The notes under the pieces: generated by a model
The model's database searches: none
Seen by the model: the letters and a program-made list of their open reading frames with translations, nothing else
What the model was told of the DNA's origin: nothing
Position numbers and translations under genes: made by a program
Source: Thermodesulfobacteriota bacterium
Lineage (GTDB): Bacteria > Desulfobacterota > DSM-4660 > Desulfatiglandales > Desulfatiglandaceae
Direction: 5' to 3'
Assembly: GCA_028278625.1 (NCBI GenBank)
Contig: JANQDY010000089.1
Span: 210,023 to 274,022, forward strand
DNA: 64,000 bases
Part shown: in pieces, positions 8,329 through 17,450 of the stretch
Numbering within the stretch: position 1 is the stretch's first letter
Layout of the letters: the number at the start of each line of letters is the position of its first letter

Positions 8329-9558
8329 CTATACCTTTAGTAAAATGGATTCGCCCTGGCCCAAACCCCCGCATATTGCGGCAACACCGAGTCCGCCACC
8401 CTGCCGTATCAATTCATACATCAAGGTCATCGTAATTCGCGCCCCGCTTGCGCCCACCGGATGGCCGATGGCAATGGCCCCTCCATTGATGTTCGTTTTA
8501 TCCTGAAGGTCTTTCCATTTATTCGGATCCATCTCCGCCAGAATCTTCAAAGACACCAATGTTACGGCGGCGAAAGCCTCGTTGATTTCAATGAGATTCA
8601 TGTCATCTATCCCTTTTCCGCATCGGTCCAGGACCTTTTCTATGGCCTTGGCGGGCAGTGTGCCCATGTATCTCGGTTCACCGGCGGCCCAATCCATTGC
8701 CTCAATGGTTGCCAGCGGTTTGAGACCTTTGGCAAGCGCCTTTTCCCTGCTCATTATGATCATGGCCGCGCCTCCTGAATTCAAGCCGGGCGCGTTTCCA
8801 GCGGTCACGGTGGGGCTTCCGTAGATCGGTTTCAATTTTGCCAACCGTTCCATTGTGGTTATTCGAGGGGGTTCGTCCTTGTCAAAGAGAATCGGGTCCC
8901 CCTTTCTTTGGGGGATTTCAAAAGACATGATTTCTTCACCTACCTTGAATTTTCCTTCCTCATAGGCGCGTGACCAACGTTCCTGGCTTCTGAGACCCCA
9001 TCTGTCCTGGTCTTCCCTCGTGACATCATATTCCAGGGCGACTTCACCTGAATCAAGGGCAACCGCGTTGAAGCCCTTTTTTGCGTAGCCCAGCTCGAAC
9101 AGGATATCCGTCAATTGTACATGGCCTAGTCTTTGACCCCATCTGGAGTGTTTTGCCTCAACCAAATGGCATGCATTTGCCATGTTTTCCGCACCGCAGG
9201 CAACCACAACATCCGCCTCTCCGGAACGGATGGCCCTGTATCCCAGGTGGATGGCCGTCATTGAAGAGCAGCATGCCCTGTCCAGGGTCAGTGAAATATT
9301 CTCTGCAGGGAGTCCGGCGAGAAGGGTGATTTGTCTGGCAGGGACATTCAGGTAAGGGGCGTATTCCGCGGGGATACAAGTTCCATAATAGAATTCGTTC
9401 ACCTCGGAGGGATCGAGCGCTATTCGGTTTAAGACTTCCTTGACCACCATAACGCCGTAATCGATGCTCGGAATATCACTGGTGACGCCTCCGAAACGGC
9501 CAAAGGGAGTCCTGACGGCACTGACGATCACCACATCTCTACTTTCATCCATTTGCAT
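8329..9558 (-). CDS. Thiolase (acetyl-CoA acyltransferase)
   Basis: A 409-residue degradative-type thiolase expected to cleave a 3-oxoacyl-CoA with CoA. All three active-site blocks are visible: the nucleophilic cysteine in LDRACCSSMTAIH (near residue 95), NEAFAAVT, GGAIAIGHPVGASGAR with the catalytic His, and the second cysteine in AICGGLGQGES. It is the third gene of the operon, 24 nt upstream of the MaoC pair. A second, unlinked thiolase is found at 18507-19760. ATG 9558 is used; a second in-frame ATG lies two codons downstream and cannot be excluded. Acetyl-CoA or propionyl-CoA would be the released product, depending on the substrate. Confidence 0.93.
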   Translation of the reverse strand: MQMDESRDVVIVSAVRTPFGRFGGVTSDIPSIDYGVMVVKEVLNRIALDPSEVNEFYYGTCIPAEYAPYLNVPARQITLLAGLPAENISLTLDRACCSSMTAIHLGYRAIRSGEADVVVACGAENMANACHLVEAKHSRWGQRLGHVQLTDILFELGYAKKGFNAVALDSGEVALEYDVTREDQDRWGLRSQERWSRAYEEGKFKVGEEIMSFEIPQRKGDPILFDKDEPPRITTMERLAKLKPIYGSPTVTAGNAPGLNSGGAAMIIMSREKALAKGLKPLATIEAMDWAAGEPRYMGTLPAKAIEKVLDRCGKGIDDMNLIEINEAFAAVTLVSLKILAEMDPNKWKDLQDKTNINGGAIAIGHPVGASGARITMTLMYELIRQGGGLGVAAICGGLGQGESILLKV

Positions 9559-9630
9559 TTCTCCTCATTCAGTATTGTCCGGTATTAACCACAATTTGTC
9601 TCTTTTGTTCCCCCGGTATGGCCGGTACAT

Positions 9631-11181
9631 TCAAACCGGCATAATCCCATGCTTTTTCGGCAAGGGGGGGTTGTCCTTCTTTTCCAGCATCTTAAGGGCC
9701 GACACGATCTTCATTCTGGTTTCAGCGGGATGAATGACATCATCCACCACCCGCAAAGCGCCAGCCAGATAGGGATTCGCAAAATTTTTGTCATATTCTT
9801 CCACAAATTTTTCCTTTGCCGTCACGGGATCATCCGCGCGTTGAATTTCCTTCGCCCAGATGACTTCAGCAGCACCCTCAGGGCCCATGGAAGCACATTC
9901 GGCCGTCGGCCAGGCGTATACCAGATCGATCCCCAGTTCTTTTGGGCCCATGGCCGACCAACCGCCACCGTAGGCCTTTCTGAGAATGATCGTGACCATT
10001 GGGACCGTGGCTTCTGAGTAGGCGTAAAGCATCTTGGCCCCATGCCTTATGATCCCCCCGTACTCCTGGTTGATTCCGGGCAGAAAGGCGGGTGTGTCCA
10101 TCAGGGTTACAATGGGGATATTGAAGGCATCCAGAATTTGAATGAATCGGGCCCCTTTGTCCGAGGAATCGATATCAATGGCGCCGCCCAGAACTTTCGG
10201 CTGGTTGGCGATAATGCCGATGCTCCGGCCGCCCATTCTGGCAAACCCGATGACCATGTTTCGTGCATAATCCGGCTTTATCTCGAAGAAGCTCTTTTGA
10301 TCTACGATCTCTTTGATAACAAGGCGAACGTCGTAAACCTTTCGCCTGCTTGCGGGAACGATCTTTTCCAGGCTTGAGCAGCGTCTGAAAGGATCATCCC
10401 TGTTGGTTGTATTTTCGGGTTTTTCAAAACAGTTTGCAGGTAGGTAGGAAAGGAGCCCCTTGATTTTTTCGATACAGTCTTCATCATTTTCAGACTCGAG
10501 ATCTGCGACGCCGCTTTTCCGGGAGTGGATTCCGGAGCCGCCAAGGGCGGCATTATCCGTTTCCGCCCCGGTTACCGCCTTAATGGCGGCGGGACCCGTG
10601 ATAAACATGAAACTGGTCTTCTTCGTCATTATGATGAAATCCATGAGGGCCGGTGAATAGGCGGATCCCCCCGCGGCCGGACCCATAATGGCGGCGATCT
10701 GGGGGATTATGCCGGAGCATTTTGCGTTTTGGTAGAAAAGCCTTGCAAAGGTGATATTTTCAGAACCCTCCTGAAGCCTCGCTCCCGCGGAATCATACAG
10801 GCCGATCAGAGGCGCTTTGGCTTCCAAAGCCATGGCGGCCGTCTCGGCCATCTTTTTCTGATGCACCGGACCCACGGATCCCCCCATCACCGTAAAGTCC
10901 TGTGAATACAAGAATACCGTTCGGCCTCGTATGTCTCCATAACCGGTTATGACGCCGTCAGCTGGGAGTTCCCTTTTCTCCATGCCCAGCCGAGTACAGC
11001 GATGCTTGGCAAAAAGGCCCAGCTCCACGAATGTTCCGGGATCAACAAGCTTTTCAATCCGCTCACGAGCGGTGAGCTTCCCCCTTTTGTGTTGCGCTTC
11101 GATCTTTGCGGGTCCTCCTCCTGCCTCCAACTCCCTACGCCGCTGGCTGAGCTCTTGGATCTTTTCTTTCATAAGGCTCAT
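9631..11181 (-). CDS. Acyl-CoA carboxylase, carboxyltransferase (MmdA/PccB-like) subunit
   Basis: A 516-residue biotin-dependent carboxyltransferase of the propionyl-CoA carboxylase beta / methylmalonyl-CoA decarboxylase alpha family. It has the two crotonase-like halves, with KHRCTRLGMEKRELPADGV, GPAAGGSAYSPALMDF (oxyanion loop) in the first half and MDTPAFLPGINQEYGGIIR and KAYGGGWSAMG in the second, and ends in KKHGIMPV as the family usually does. ATG 11181 is preceded by AAGGA. No biotin carboxylase or biotin carrier gene is in the operon, so those subunits must be encoded elsewhere or the enzyme works as a decarboxylase/transcarboxylase. Role: probably handling propionyl-CoA or another released acyl-CoA. 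Confidence 0.9.
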   Translation of the reverse strand: MSLMKEKIQELSQRRRELEAGGGPAKIEAQHKRGKLTARERIEKLVDPGTFVELGLFAKHRCTRLGMEKRELPADGVITGYGDIRGRTVFLYSQDFTVMGGSVGPVHQKKMAETAAMALEAKAPLIGLYDSAGARLQEGSENITFARLFYQNAKCSGIIPQIAAIMGPAAGGSAYSPALMDFIIMTKKTSFMFITGPAAIKAVTGAETDNAALGGSGIHSRKSGVADLESENDEDCIEKIKGLLSYLPANCFEKPENTTNRDDPFRRCSSLEKIVPASRRKVYDVRLVIKEIVDQKSFFEIKPDYARNMVIGFARMGGRSIGIIANQPKVLGGAIDIDSSDKGARFIQILDAFNIPIVTLMDTPAFLPGINQEYGGIIRHGAKMLYAYSEATVPMVTIILRKAYGGGWSAMGPKELGIDLVYAWPTAECASMGPEGAAEVIWAKEIQRADDPVTAKEKFVEEYDKNFANPYLAGALRVVDDVIHPAETRMKIVSALKMLEKKDNPPLPKKHGIMPV

Positions 11182-11231
11182 GTTTTTTTCCTTGAATTTG
11201 GGTTTATCTACCCCTTAAACCAAAAGAGAAG

Positions 11232-12449
11232 CTAGATCACTTTTTCAGTTCTCAAGGCTTTGATTTTGGAATCATCGTAACCCAAAATCCCTTTTAGAAT
11301 TTCATCTGTATGTTCGCCGAGAAGGGGGGCAGCGGTCTCAATTCGCCCGGGCGTCCCGGAGAGTTTGGCGGGTATTCCGGCGATCTTCATCGAACCCGAG
11401 ATCGGGTGTTTTGTTTCAACCAACATATTTCTGGCTTTCACCTGCGGGCAATTGAAGATATCATCAACCGTGTTTACGGGTGCTGCCGGCACGTCGTATT
11501 CGATCAGAATCCTGACGATCTCGTCTCTTTCCAAGGATATTGTCCAATTGGAAATCGTCGATTTGAGATCATCGTAGTGCTCTGATCGACCCCACATGGT
11601 ATCGAACCGCGAATCTTCAAGAAGATCGTTTCTCTTCATGGCATTGCACAGGTTTTCCCACTGCTTTTCCCAGTGTCCCGCAATTACGACGTACTTTCCA
11701 TCCTTGGTTTCAAAGCAATCATAAGGTGCATAAAGGGGGTGGGCGTTTCCATCACGACCGGACACAATTCCGGACATGGAATACATCATGATTGCTCGTT
11801 CCACCATATAGAGCATTGAATCATACATGGCGCAGTCAACGTGTTGGCCCTGACCGGTTTTTTCCGCTGCGTGGAGGGCAACCATGGTGGCGTATGCAGC
11901 GATGGCGGCGGGCCAGATATCTCCAATCCCGGGTCCCGCTTTGTAAGGGGGGCCTCCCTTTGCCCCCGTCATGGCCATAACGCCTCCCATGGCCTGGGCG
12001 ATGAGATCAAATGCGGGCCTTTCCCGATAAGGCCCGCTGTGGCCAAATCCTGAGATGCTTGTGTAGACAATCTTCGGATTGATTTCCCTAAGGGAATCGT
12101 AGCCAAGGCCGAGGCGCTCCATGACCCCCGGACGAAAGTTTTCTACAACAACATGGGATGTCTTCGTCAGCCCCCTGATGATCTCGATTCCCTTTTTGTG
12201 CTTTAGGTTTACGGTAAGGCTTTTTTTATTCCGGCTGATGGAGAGAAAGAAACCGCCGGCTTTGTGCTCGGTGTCATGGTCTCTGAAAGGGCCGATGTTT
12301 CGAGTATTGTCTCCTGTTCCCGGCTGTTCGACCTTGATAACCTCTGCCCCAAAATCTCCAAGCATCATTGTGGCAAAAGGACCCGCCAGCATTAACGTAA
12401 AATCCAAGACACGGATATCATCTAAAGATTGCGAAGAGGATTGTTTCAT
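11232..12449 (-). CDS. CaiB/BaiF family (class III) CoA-transferase
   Basis: A 405-residue family III CoA-transferase, which moves CoA between an acyl-CoA and a free acid through mixed anhydride and thioester intermediates. The N-terminal half has LAGPFATMMLGDFGAEVIKVE and NKKSLTVNLKHKKG, and the catalytic aspartate lies in PGIGDIWPA near residue 176. It is the first gene of the minus-strand operon, with a leader of about 100 nt from a strong promoter, and probably activates the incoming acid at the top of the pathway. A second member of the family is found at 37448-38683. The donor and acceptor are not predictable from sequence. Confidence 0.92.
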   Translation of the reverse strand: MKQSSSQSLDDIRVLDFTLMLAGPFATMMLGDFGAEVIKVEQPGTGDNTRNIGPFRDHDTEHKAGGFFLSISRNKKSLTVNLKHKKGIEIIRGLTKTSHVVVENFRPGVMERLGLGYDSLREINPKIVYTSISGFGHSGPYRERPAFDLIAQAMGGVMAMTGAKGGPPYKAGPGIGDIWPAAIAAYATMVALHAAEKTGQGQHVDCAMYDSMLYMVERAIMMYSMSGIVSGRDGNAHPLYAPYDCFETKDGKYVVIAGHWEKQWENLCNAMKRNDLLEDSRFDTMWGRSEHYDDLKSTISNWTISLERDEIVRILIEYDVPAAPVNTVDDIFNCPQVKARNMLVETKHPISGSMKIAGIPAKLSGTPGRIETAAPLLGEHTDEILKGILGYDDSKIKALRTEKVI

Positions 12450-12556
12450 GCAATATTAGTCCTGTTTGAAAAGATTTTTCCGCTTCGTTACACTCGGAGG
12501 CGATAATATTCTGTTTTCATCTTGAATTATTTAATTACAAATAAAATTTTCTTAGT

Positions 12557-12584
12557 ATTATATTTTCTGGAAGAGGTGTGTCAA
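12557..12584 (-). promoter_or_regulatory. Strong sigma-70 promoter of the beta-oxidation operon
   Basis: On the minus strand TTGACA (12584-12579), a 16-bp spacer and TATAAT (12562-12557) form a fully matching -35/-10 pair. It points into the CoA-transferase gene 11232-12449, with an expected start near 12550 and a leader of about 100 nt. An AATTA-TT-TAATT palindrome at 12525-12536 lies just downstream and could be a GntR operator; that part is speculative. Confidence 0.8.
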
Positions 12585-12697
12585 GGAAATTCTCGTTCTG
12601 GCAGGTTTATATTCTTTATTTTGTTGAATATACGTGTGATTGAAGAAAGCGAATATGATTTTTGCAGCCGGAAATCCGTCGGCAGTGTTGATTTTCC

Positions 12698-12726
12698 TTG
12701 ACTGAATTTTCTTTTCGAATTAAAAG
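12698..12726 (+). promoter_or_regulatory. Candidate promoter of the GntR regulator
   Basis: TTGACT at 12698-12703 and TAAAAG at 12721-12726 are separated by 17 bp and lead into the regulator gene starting at 12765. The -10 box matches four of six consensus positions. Confidence 0.5.
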
Positions 12727-12764
12727 TGGGATTAAATAATGGAATGCGAGGAAGAAGGCCAAAT

Positions 12765-13439
12765 ATGGACGATAAAAAAGCCACCAAGACATTGATAGAA
12801 AATGCCTATCAGAAGATCAAACAGATGATCTTTCTGCAAAAAGTGATACCGGGTCAGAGACTTGTTTACAGTGATCTCAGCAAACTTCTCGAAATGTCCC
12901 GTACGCCGATTATCAATGCGCTTAACCGGCTTGAGCAGGAAGGGTTCCTCATTTCAGAGGCCTTCCGGGGGTTCCAAGTAAAACCGATCGATCTTCAAGA
13001 GGCCTGGGACCTTTTCGGGATTCGAGAGGCCTTGGAGGTCTATGCCGTAGAGCAAACCATTGAGAAATGTGAGCCTGAAGATATCAAAAAACTGGAAAAA
13101 AAGCTGCGAAACCATGAACAGTATATGCCGGATCGCTACGACAGGAAGAAATTTCTGGTGGATGCGGAATTTCATCTCCAGATTGCTGCTATTACACGGA
13201 ACCGGTCACTTGAGAAGATGTTGCGGATAAATCTCGAACATGTAAACTTGCGATTTCGTTTGGATAATTGTGACCCGAGCAGGATGCCGGTGGCTCTTCA
13301 GGAGCACCAGGACCTGGTTAAGGCAATAAAGAAAAAGGATGTATTGAAAAGCATTGAAATTGTGAGAATGCATGTCCGAAGGGGGAGAGATACTTGCATC
13401 AACTGTCTTTCGGCGGAGGAGGAAATGATTGATCTTTAA
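12765..13439 (+). CDS. GntR-family transcriptional regulator, FCD subfamily
   Basis: A 224-residue one-component regulator. An N-terminal winged helix-turn-helix (AYQKIKQMIFLQKVIPGQRL, then LSKLLEMSRTPIINALNRLEQEGFL) is followed by an all-helical FCD effector domain (WDLFGIREALEVYAVEQ, DAEFHLQIAAITRNRSLEKM, QEHQDLVKAIKKKD) whose Asp/His residues usually hold a metal and the ligand. A GTG at 12726 would add 13 residues, but ATG 12765 has AGGAAGAAGG a few bases upstream and is preferred. It is divergent from the eleven-gene acyl-CoA operon, so it probably represses that operon until an acid or acyl-CoA intermediate binds. Its stop codon overlaps that of the convergent YkgJ-type gene. Confidence 0.92.
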   Translation: MDDKKATKTLIENAYQKIKQMIFLQKVIPGQRLVYSDLSKLLEMSRTPIINALNRLEQEGFLISEAFRGFQVKPIDLQEAWDLFGIREALEVYAVEQTIEKCEPEDIKKLEKKLRNHEQYMPDRYDRKKFLVDAEFHLQIAAITRNRSLEKMLRINLEHVNLRFRLDNCDPSRMPVALQEHQDLVKAIKKKDVLKSIEIVRMHVRRGRDTCINCLSAEEEMIDL

Positions 13440-14149
13440 GAAAATTGTCCCTTCTGAAAGCCCCTGCAACCGGACATGAGGGCATGTTTTCGGCTGAAGG
13501 GGAATTGGCGGCAAAAGCCGGGTCTGGCATCATGTATCCGGCAGCGCCAACGCCCCTTTTCCGAGACTTCCTGAAGAAAAGGGCACACGTCCACCGCTTC
13601 ACGTGTTCGGGGGGTGACCCAGGCCCTGAAACTTACGCCTTGTTTGTCATGCCGGATTTCTTCCACCCATTCAAGAATATCTTCGCGCCCCAGTGTCTTC
13701 CATCGGGCCACGTCTTCCGCGGTCACCTCGTTTCGATACTCCAGGAACCGGCAGCAGCAACCGCACTGGCAACAGTTGAAACTCTCCATGTTGGTCAGAA
13801 GGCGAATGCCGGAGCTTCCGGTTTTTTCATCCGTTTCGGGGGTGGCGTGTGTTTGAAACACCCGTGAACAGACTCCTGCCAGAAGCTCCATATCCCAGTC
13901 CGCATGAGTGATGAGATCGCACATGTATTGGACCAATTCCTGCCCGCTCATCCATTTCATGGCGGGCTTTTTGAAACGGCTGATCCACATGCCTTTTTTT
14001 CCGGGTTCCCGCTTCAAATGTACGCGGCCCTTTGTGATCAGGGGGGTGATGCTCGAGAAAAGGATCAGTTGAGGATCGTATTGGCGAAAGTCCCTTAGGA
14101 TAGCCTTTATTGCATCCTGGACGGTGAGAAAAATGGTCTCTTTTTCCAC
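13436..14149 (-). CDS. YkgJ-type cysteine-cluster protein
   Basis: A 237-residue cytoplasmic protein with a C-terminal YkgJ (zinc- or iron-chelating) cysteine cluster: CCQCGCCCRFLEYRNEVTAEDVARW, then DVCPFLQE, WRCRIHDARPGFCRQFPFS. The N-terminal 100 residues are helical and not recognised. An upstream ATG at 14212 exists, but the GTG at 14149 follows AGGAGG with a 6-nt spacer and is the better start. It converges with the GntR gene and overlaps it by 4 nt at the stop codons. The family is thought to bind a metal or Fe-S centre; no specific function is known, and the neighbours give no clue. Confidence 0.8.
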   Translation of the reverse strand: MEKETIFLTVQDAIKAILRDFRQYDPQLILFSSITPLITKGRVHLKREPGKKGMWISRFKKPAMKWMSGQELVQYMCDLITHADWDMELLAGVCSRVFQTHATPETDEKTGSSGIRLLTNMESFNCCQCGCCCRFLEYRNEVTAEDVARWKTLGREDILEWVEEIRHDKQGVSFRAWVTPRTREAVDVCPFLQEVSEKGRWRCRIHDARPGFCRQFPFSRKHALMSGCRGFQKGQFS

Positions 14150-14360
14150 CAGGGACCTCCTAACGAAGTATCGTTGTTTTTGACCGCCCCGGCATCTTGT
14201 TTGCCATACCATCTACCCCACTCTGTATCAATGGGCGGTGACGCCATCAAGGGCTCCAGATGTGTAAAGTGCCTTGCAGCTATCCGGACCAAACCGGGGT
14301 CACCTTAAATCCGGATTGAGAAAAACACATCTGCAGGCCGTCTGCACTTCGACGACTAAC

Positions 14361-14873
14361 TCAGTCCACCAAGTGAAAAACCTTGGCAAGCCGGGCACGA
14401 AAATGTACCGCCCTTATAAATGTGGGGATGAGCATGAAAACCATGCCCCCGATCCCGAGTGATAAGGCAACATTCTGCCAAGTCACTAATCCGTTTCCAG
14501 CCCATTTTGATAGGAAATACACGCCAGCTGGGAGGTACAGCGCTGTGGCTGTCACTACACCCGGAGAGTATTCGCGGCCGAGAATCGTACTCGAAATATG
14601 CAAGAATGCATTGGAAAGAATCCACATGGCCGCAGACATTCCCACCCACAGATATCTCGTCGGGTCCAAATAATACAGATAGCAGGCAGCAGCCACACAG
14701 ACGAGATAGATGAAGTTTCCTATTAGATTTTGCTTCCAGTCGAAGCGGCCAAAATATCGATCCGCCCATGGAACAAAGCCAAAAGAAAACTCCTCCACCA
14801 TATGAATGCCATAAAAGAGACAAATGAAAAAGATGACGCCAGGCTGGTTATCAAGACTGATTTCGCCTGTCAT
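14361..14873 (-). CDS. HXXEE-domain membrane protein
   Basis: A small integral membrane protein of about 170 residues with four to five hydrophobic helices. It shows the motifs that define the HXXEE domain: GIHMVEE near the start (His-x-x-Glu-Glu), a central Asn...His pair in SNAFLHISSTILGREYSPG, and the YSPG turn. ATG 14873 (MTGEISLDNQPG) is preceded by AAGGAGC and is preferred over the ATG at 14915. The conserved His and Glu residues in membrane helices suggest metal binding or catalysis within the membrane, but the family has no proven function. It stands alone between unrelated genes. Confidence 0.75.
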   Translation of the reverse strand: MTGEISLDNQPGVIFFICLFYGIHMVEEFSFGFVPWADRYFGRFDWKQNLIGNFIYLVCVAAACYLYYLDPTRYLWVGMSAAMWILSNAFLHISSTILGREYSPGVVTATALYLPAGVYFLSKWAGNGLVTWQNVALSLGIGGMVFMLIPTFIRAVHFRARLAKVFHLVD

Positions 14874-15081
14874 AGTCGTCTTGCTCCTTACATTGAGATA
14901 AAATCCAACTCTCAAATATTTTGTACCACCAAAACTAGTGATCAGCCTTACGCTCAGAAGAAATCAGCGTCATTCCAGTACGGCACGATTTCGGCTTCAT
15001 CTGATAGTGGTTCTTTGTTTTAGAAATCACAAGTTTTATGCCGAAGTCAGCTTCCCCCAATATCTTGTGAATTTACGTCAT

Positions 15082-15729
15082 TCAAGAGCTCATACGAATA
15101 CCCATTTCGAAGGCACGTTCACAATCCTTCGGAAATACTTCGGCATGTCGTCTCGCCTTTGCTTCCTTATCGAACATCTCAGATTCGTACTTATCATAGT
15201 CGCTGTGTTGTAAAGTATCTGTGGACAACAACAACTCGCATGGGGCATTGAAATGCATTTCAAGCATTGATCTAGTCTTACCAAAAATCTGATTATAACC
15301 CATCTCCTCAACGAGGTTTTCGTTGACGTTCATAGTATAAACCAATCCCGTCTTAATGGCCCTTGGAAAAGATGAAATCTTTTTTAGGGAATACGTAAGA
15401 TAAGGAAAGCAAAGTCGTTCGAGTAGAGCGCGTGTAGAGGCAGTTTCACATCCGTAATAAACAGGTGTACCAATTATTAGAGCATGAACTTCCTTTCCGC
15501 GGTTGAGCACAGGCGTCAGATCATCTTGTAACGCACAGACACCGTCTTGCCTTCGGTTCTTTTTCTTACATGAAAAGCAACTAATGCAGCCAGAATAATT
15601 AAGGCTGTAAAGTTGAACTAACTCGGTTTCTGCACCAACAGATGCAGCGCCTTCCAAGATTTTTTCCAACAAGGTGACGGTATTCCATTTCTTTTTCCGT
15701 GGGCTGCCGTTTAATGCCAAAATGTTCAT
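15082..15729 (-). CDS. Iron-sulfur flavoprotein / NADPH-dependent FMN reductase family
   Basis: A 215-residue flavodoxin-fold protein: FMN-phosphate loop LNGSPRKKKWNT at the N-terminus, followed by the compact cysteine motif GCISCFSCKKKNRRQDGVC (C-x2-C-x2-C-xn-C) that holds a [4Fe-4S] cluster in Isf-type iron-sulfur flavoproteins, and GTPVYYGCETASTRALLERL, which forms the flavin pocket. Such proteins shuttle electrons between ferredoxin and acceptors such as O2, H2O2 or quinones in anaerobes. ATG 15729 has GGAG eight bases upstream. No obvious operon partner. The assignment to the family is confident; the physiological acceptor is unknown. Confidence 0.85.
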   Translation of the reverse strand: MNILALNGSPRKKKWNTVTLLEKILEGAASVGAETELVQLYSLNYSGCISCFSCKKKNRRQDGVCALQDDLTPVLNRGKEVHALIIGTPVYYGCETASTRALLERLCFPYLTYSLKKISSFPRAIKTGLVYTMNVNENLVEEMGYNQIFGKTRSMLEMHFNAPCELLLSTDTLQHSDYDKYESEMFDKEAKARRHAEVFPKDCERAFEMGIRMSS

Positions 15730-15987
15730 CTCGATAACTCCTTAATTTGTTTGTTTTGGAATATCCGATCATGCTGTATCCCGCTAACCATCTGAATTAT
15801 AAAGATATATTAAGATAATTACCAGTCTTCCAAAATTGCAGGTATGATCACAGCCCTGGTTTAAGCATACTTGCATCATGATTTATCTTACCTTCGACAA
15901 TATAAGGTTTAGTATTGTATTGATATCTTAAATCAAATCAGACTTAGAATATTCGGCTATCGGATAAAGGGCTTGAAGGAATTGGTT

Positions 15988-17169
15988 TTAGGGCAGGCCG
16001 TCGACGTAACACCGCAATGGCAGCCCGTTGAAAACCGCGGCAAAGCACTTGTTGCAGGAAATGCAGGAAGCTTCCTTGGTCCTGCCCTGTTTCAGGCGTT
16101 TGGCCAAAAACGGCTCCCGAACAAAGGGACGGCTCATGGACAGAAAATCCGCCTTTTGTTCTGACAAAACCTCTTCCATTTCTCCAAGCGTTCTTACCCC
16201 GCCCACCAGAATCAGCGGCATATTGCCGATTGCAGGCTTTATTCTTTCCGCCGCCTGAAGATGATACAGCTTCTGAAACCGGCAGGGGAAAACCTGCTTT
16301 TTGAAAATCATCCTGGCCATGGGGCGCATCCACCAGGGCAAGGCCCGGGCGAGGTCGTCAACGGGTACATCGCCGCGCACCGTGTGAAAGGTATAATAGG
16401 TCCCGCTCGACACCTCCAGGGCCGCCACTCCCAGATCGGCCAGCCAGGCCGCGTATTGGGCCGCCAGGTCCGGAATGATGCCTTCTTCGGGAGTGAAATC
16501 ATCCGTATTCATCTTCACCATCACCATCCGGTCTTGCCCCGCCGTTTTTTGAATGGCCAAGATTATTTGCCTGAGCAAGCGGAAGTTGTTCTCCGGTGTC
16601 CCACCCCATTGATCACGCCTTCGGTTAAAAAAGGGGGAAAGGAATTCATTTAGCAAATACCCATGGGCGCAATGGAGCTGAACGGCATCCGCCCCGGCAT
16701 CAAATGCCCTTCTTGCGGCCTCTGCGAATGAGGCGATTACCTCCTGGATATCCGCCTCTGTGGCGGCAGTGGGCTTGTTCATACTGGCAGGATCTCGACC
16801 GAACCCATGGGGCGCCAAAGGGGCTTTCCCTATGATTTTCTTCGGGCACTGTCTCCCGCCATGGGCCAGTTGAAACGCGATGAGACCGCCGGCCTCATGC
16901 ACTGCGTTCACCAGACGGGTTAATCCGGGAATCATCCGGTCATCGTGAATACCCGTCTGCCCGCCAAACGCTTTTCCCCTGGGATGAACATAGAGATAGC
17001 CGGGGATGATCAGGCCCACCTCTCCTTTGGCCAGGTTGACGTAACGCTTGATCAGATGATCGGTCACCGAGCCGTTTTCATCTGCCATGCATTCGAAAGT
17101 GGCGGAATGGATGAGCCGGTTTTTCAGTTCCAGGGAACCAAGATTCGCGGCCTGAAATACTTGGGGCAT
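15988..17169 (-). CDS. NADH:flavin oxidoreductase, Old Yellow Enzyme family
   Basis: A 393-residue FMN-binding TIM-barrel protein of the Old Yellow Enzyme class. Typical pieces are LGSLELKNRLIHSATFE, IAFQLAHGGRQ, AVQLHCAHGYLLNEFLSPFFNRR with the substrate-binding His pair, and PLILVGGVRT near the phosphate site. The C-terminus has CISCNKC, part of the cluster motif seen in the larger 2,4-dienoyl-CoA-reductase-like enzymes, but the protein stops before the FAD/NAD domain, so it is the short form. ATG 17169 follows GGGAG and is preferred to the upstream ATG 17199. It may reduce an enoate or enoyl-CoA double bond; the substrate is unknown. Confidence 0.88.
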   Translation of the reverse strand: MPQVFQAANLGSLELKNRLIHSATFECMADENGSVTDHLIKRYVNLAKGEVGLIIPGYLYVHPRGKAFGGQTGIHDDRMIPGLTRLVNAVHEAGGLIAFQLAHGGRQCPKKIIGKAPLAPHGFGRDPASMNKPTAATEADIQEVIASFAEAARRAFDAGADAVQLHCAHGYLLNEFLSPFFNRRRDQWGGTPENNFRLLRQIILAIQKTAGQDRMVMVKMNTDDFTPEEGIIPDLAAQYAAWLADLGVAALEVSSGTYYTFHTVRGDVPVDDLARALPWWMRPMARMIFKKQVFPCRFQKLYHLQAAERIKPAIGNMPLILVGGVRTLGEMEEVLSEQKADFLSMSRPFVREPFLAKRLKQGRTKEASCISCNKCFAAVFNGLPLRCYVDGLP

Positions 17170-17450
17170 AACCGTTCTCCCATAATGTTCAATGAACACG
17201 ATTTGATATGGAAATCAATCATGATAACCCAAATAACATGCTTTTCCAGCATATATATAGTGTGTATGTGTTTGAAACGGAGTCGGTTCCTTCAGTTCGG
17301 ATGCCAACGCACGATTCGGAATCCAGGAGTCGCTATGGTCAAATTCTGGTCAGTCTATCAAACAGAAACTTTGGATGCAAAAGAAATCGGGAATGCTTTC
17401 CATGTATCTTGAATCAAATGGATATTCGGACAACCATAATAGGGGGTCTT

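Larger units (their letters stand above)
12450..12764. other. Divergent control region, operon / GntR regulator
   Basis: This AT-rich stretch of about 315 bases separates the minus-strand catabolic operon from the plus-strand gntR-type gene. It holds the TTGACA-16-TATAAT promoter for the operon (12557-12584), a TTGACT-17-TAAAAG promoter candidate for the regulator (12698-12726) and an AATTA-TT-TAATT palindrome (12525-12536). No additional gene was seen. Confidence 0.65.
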
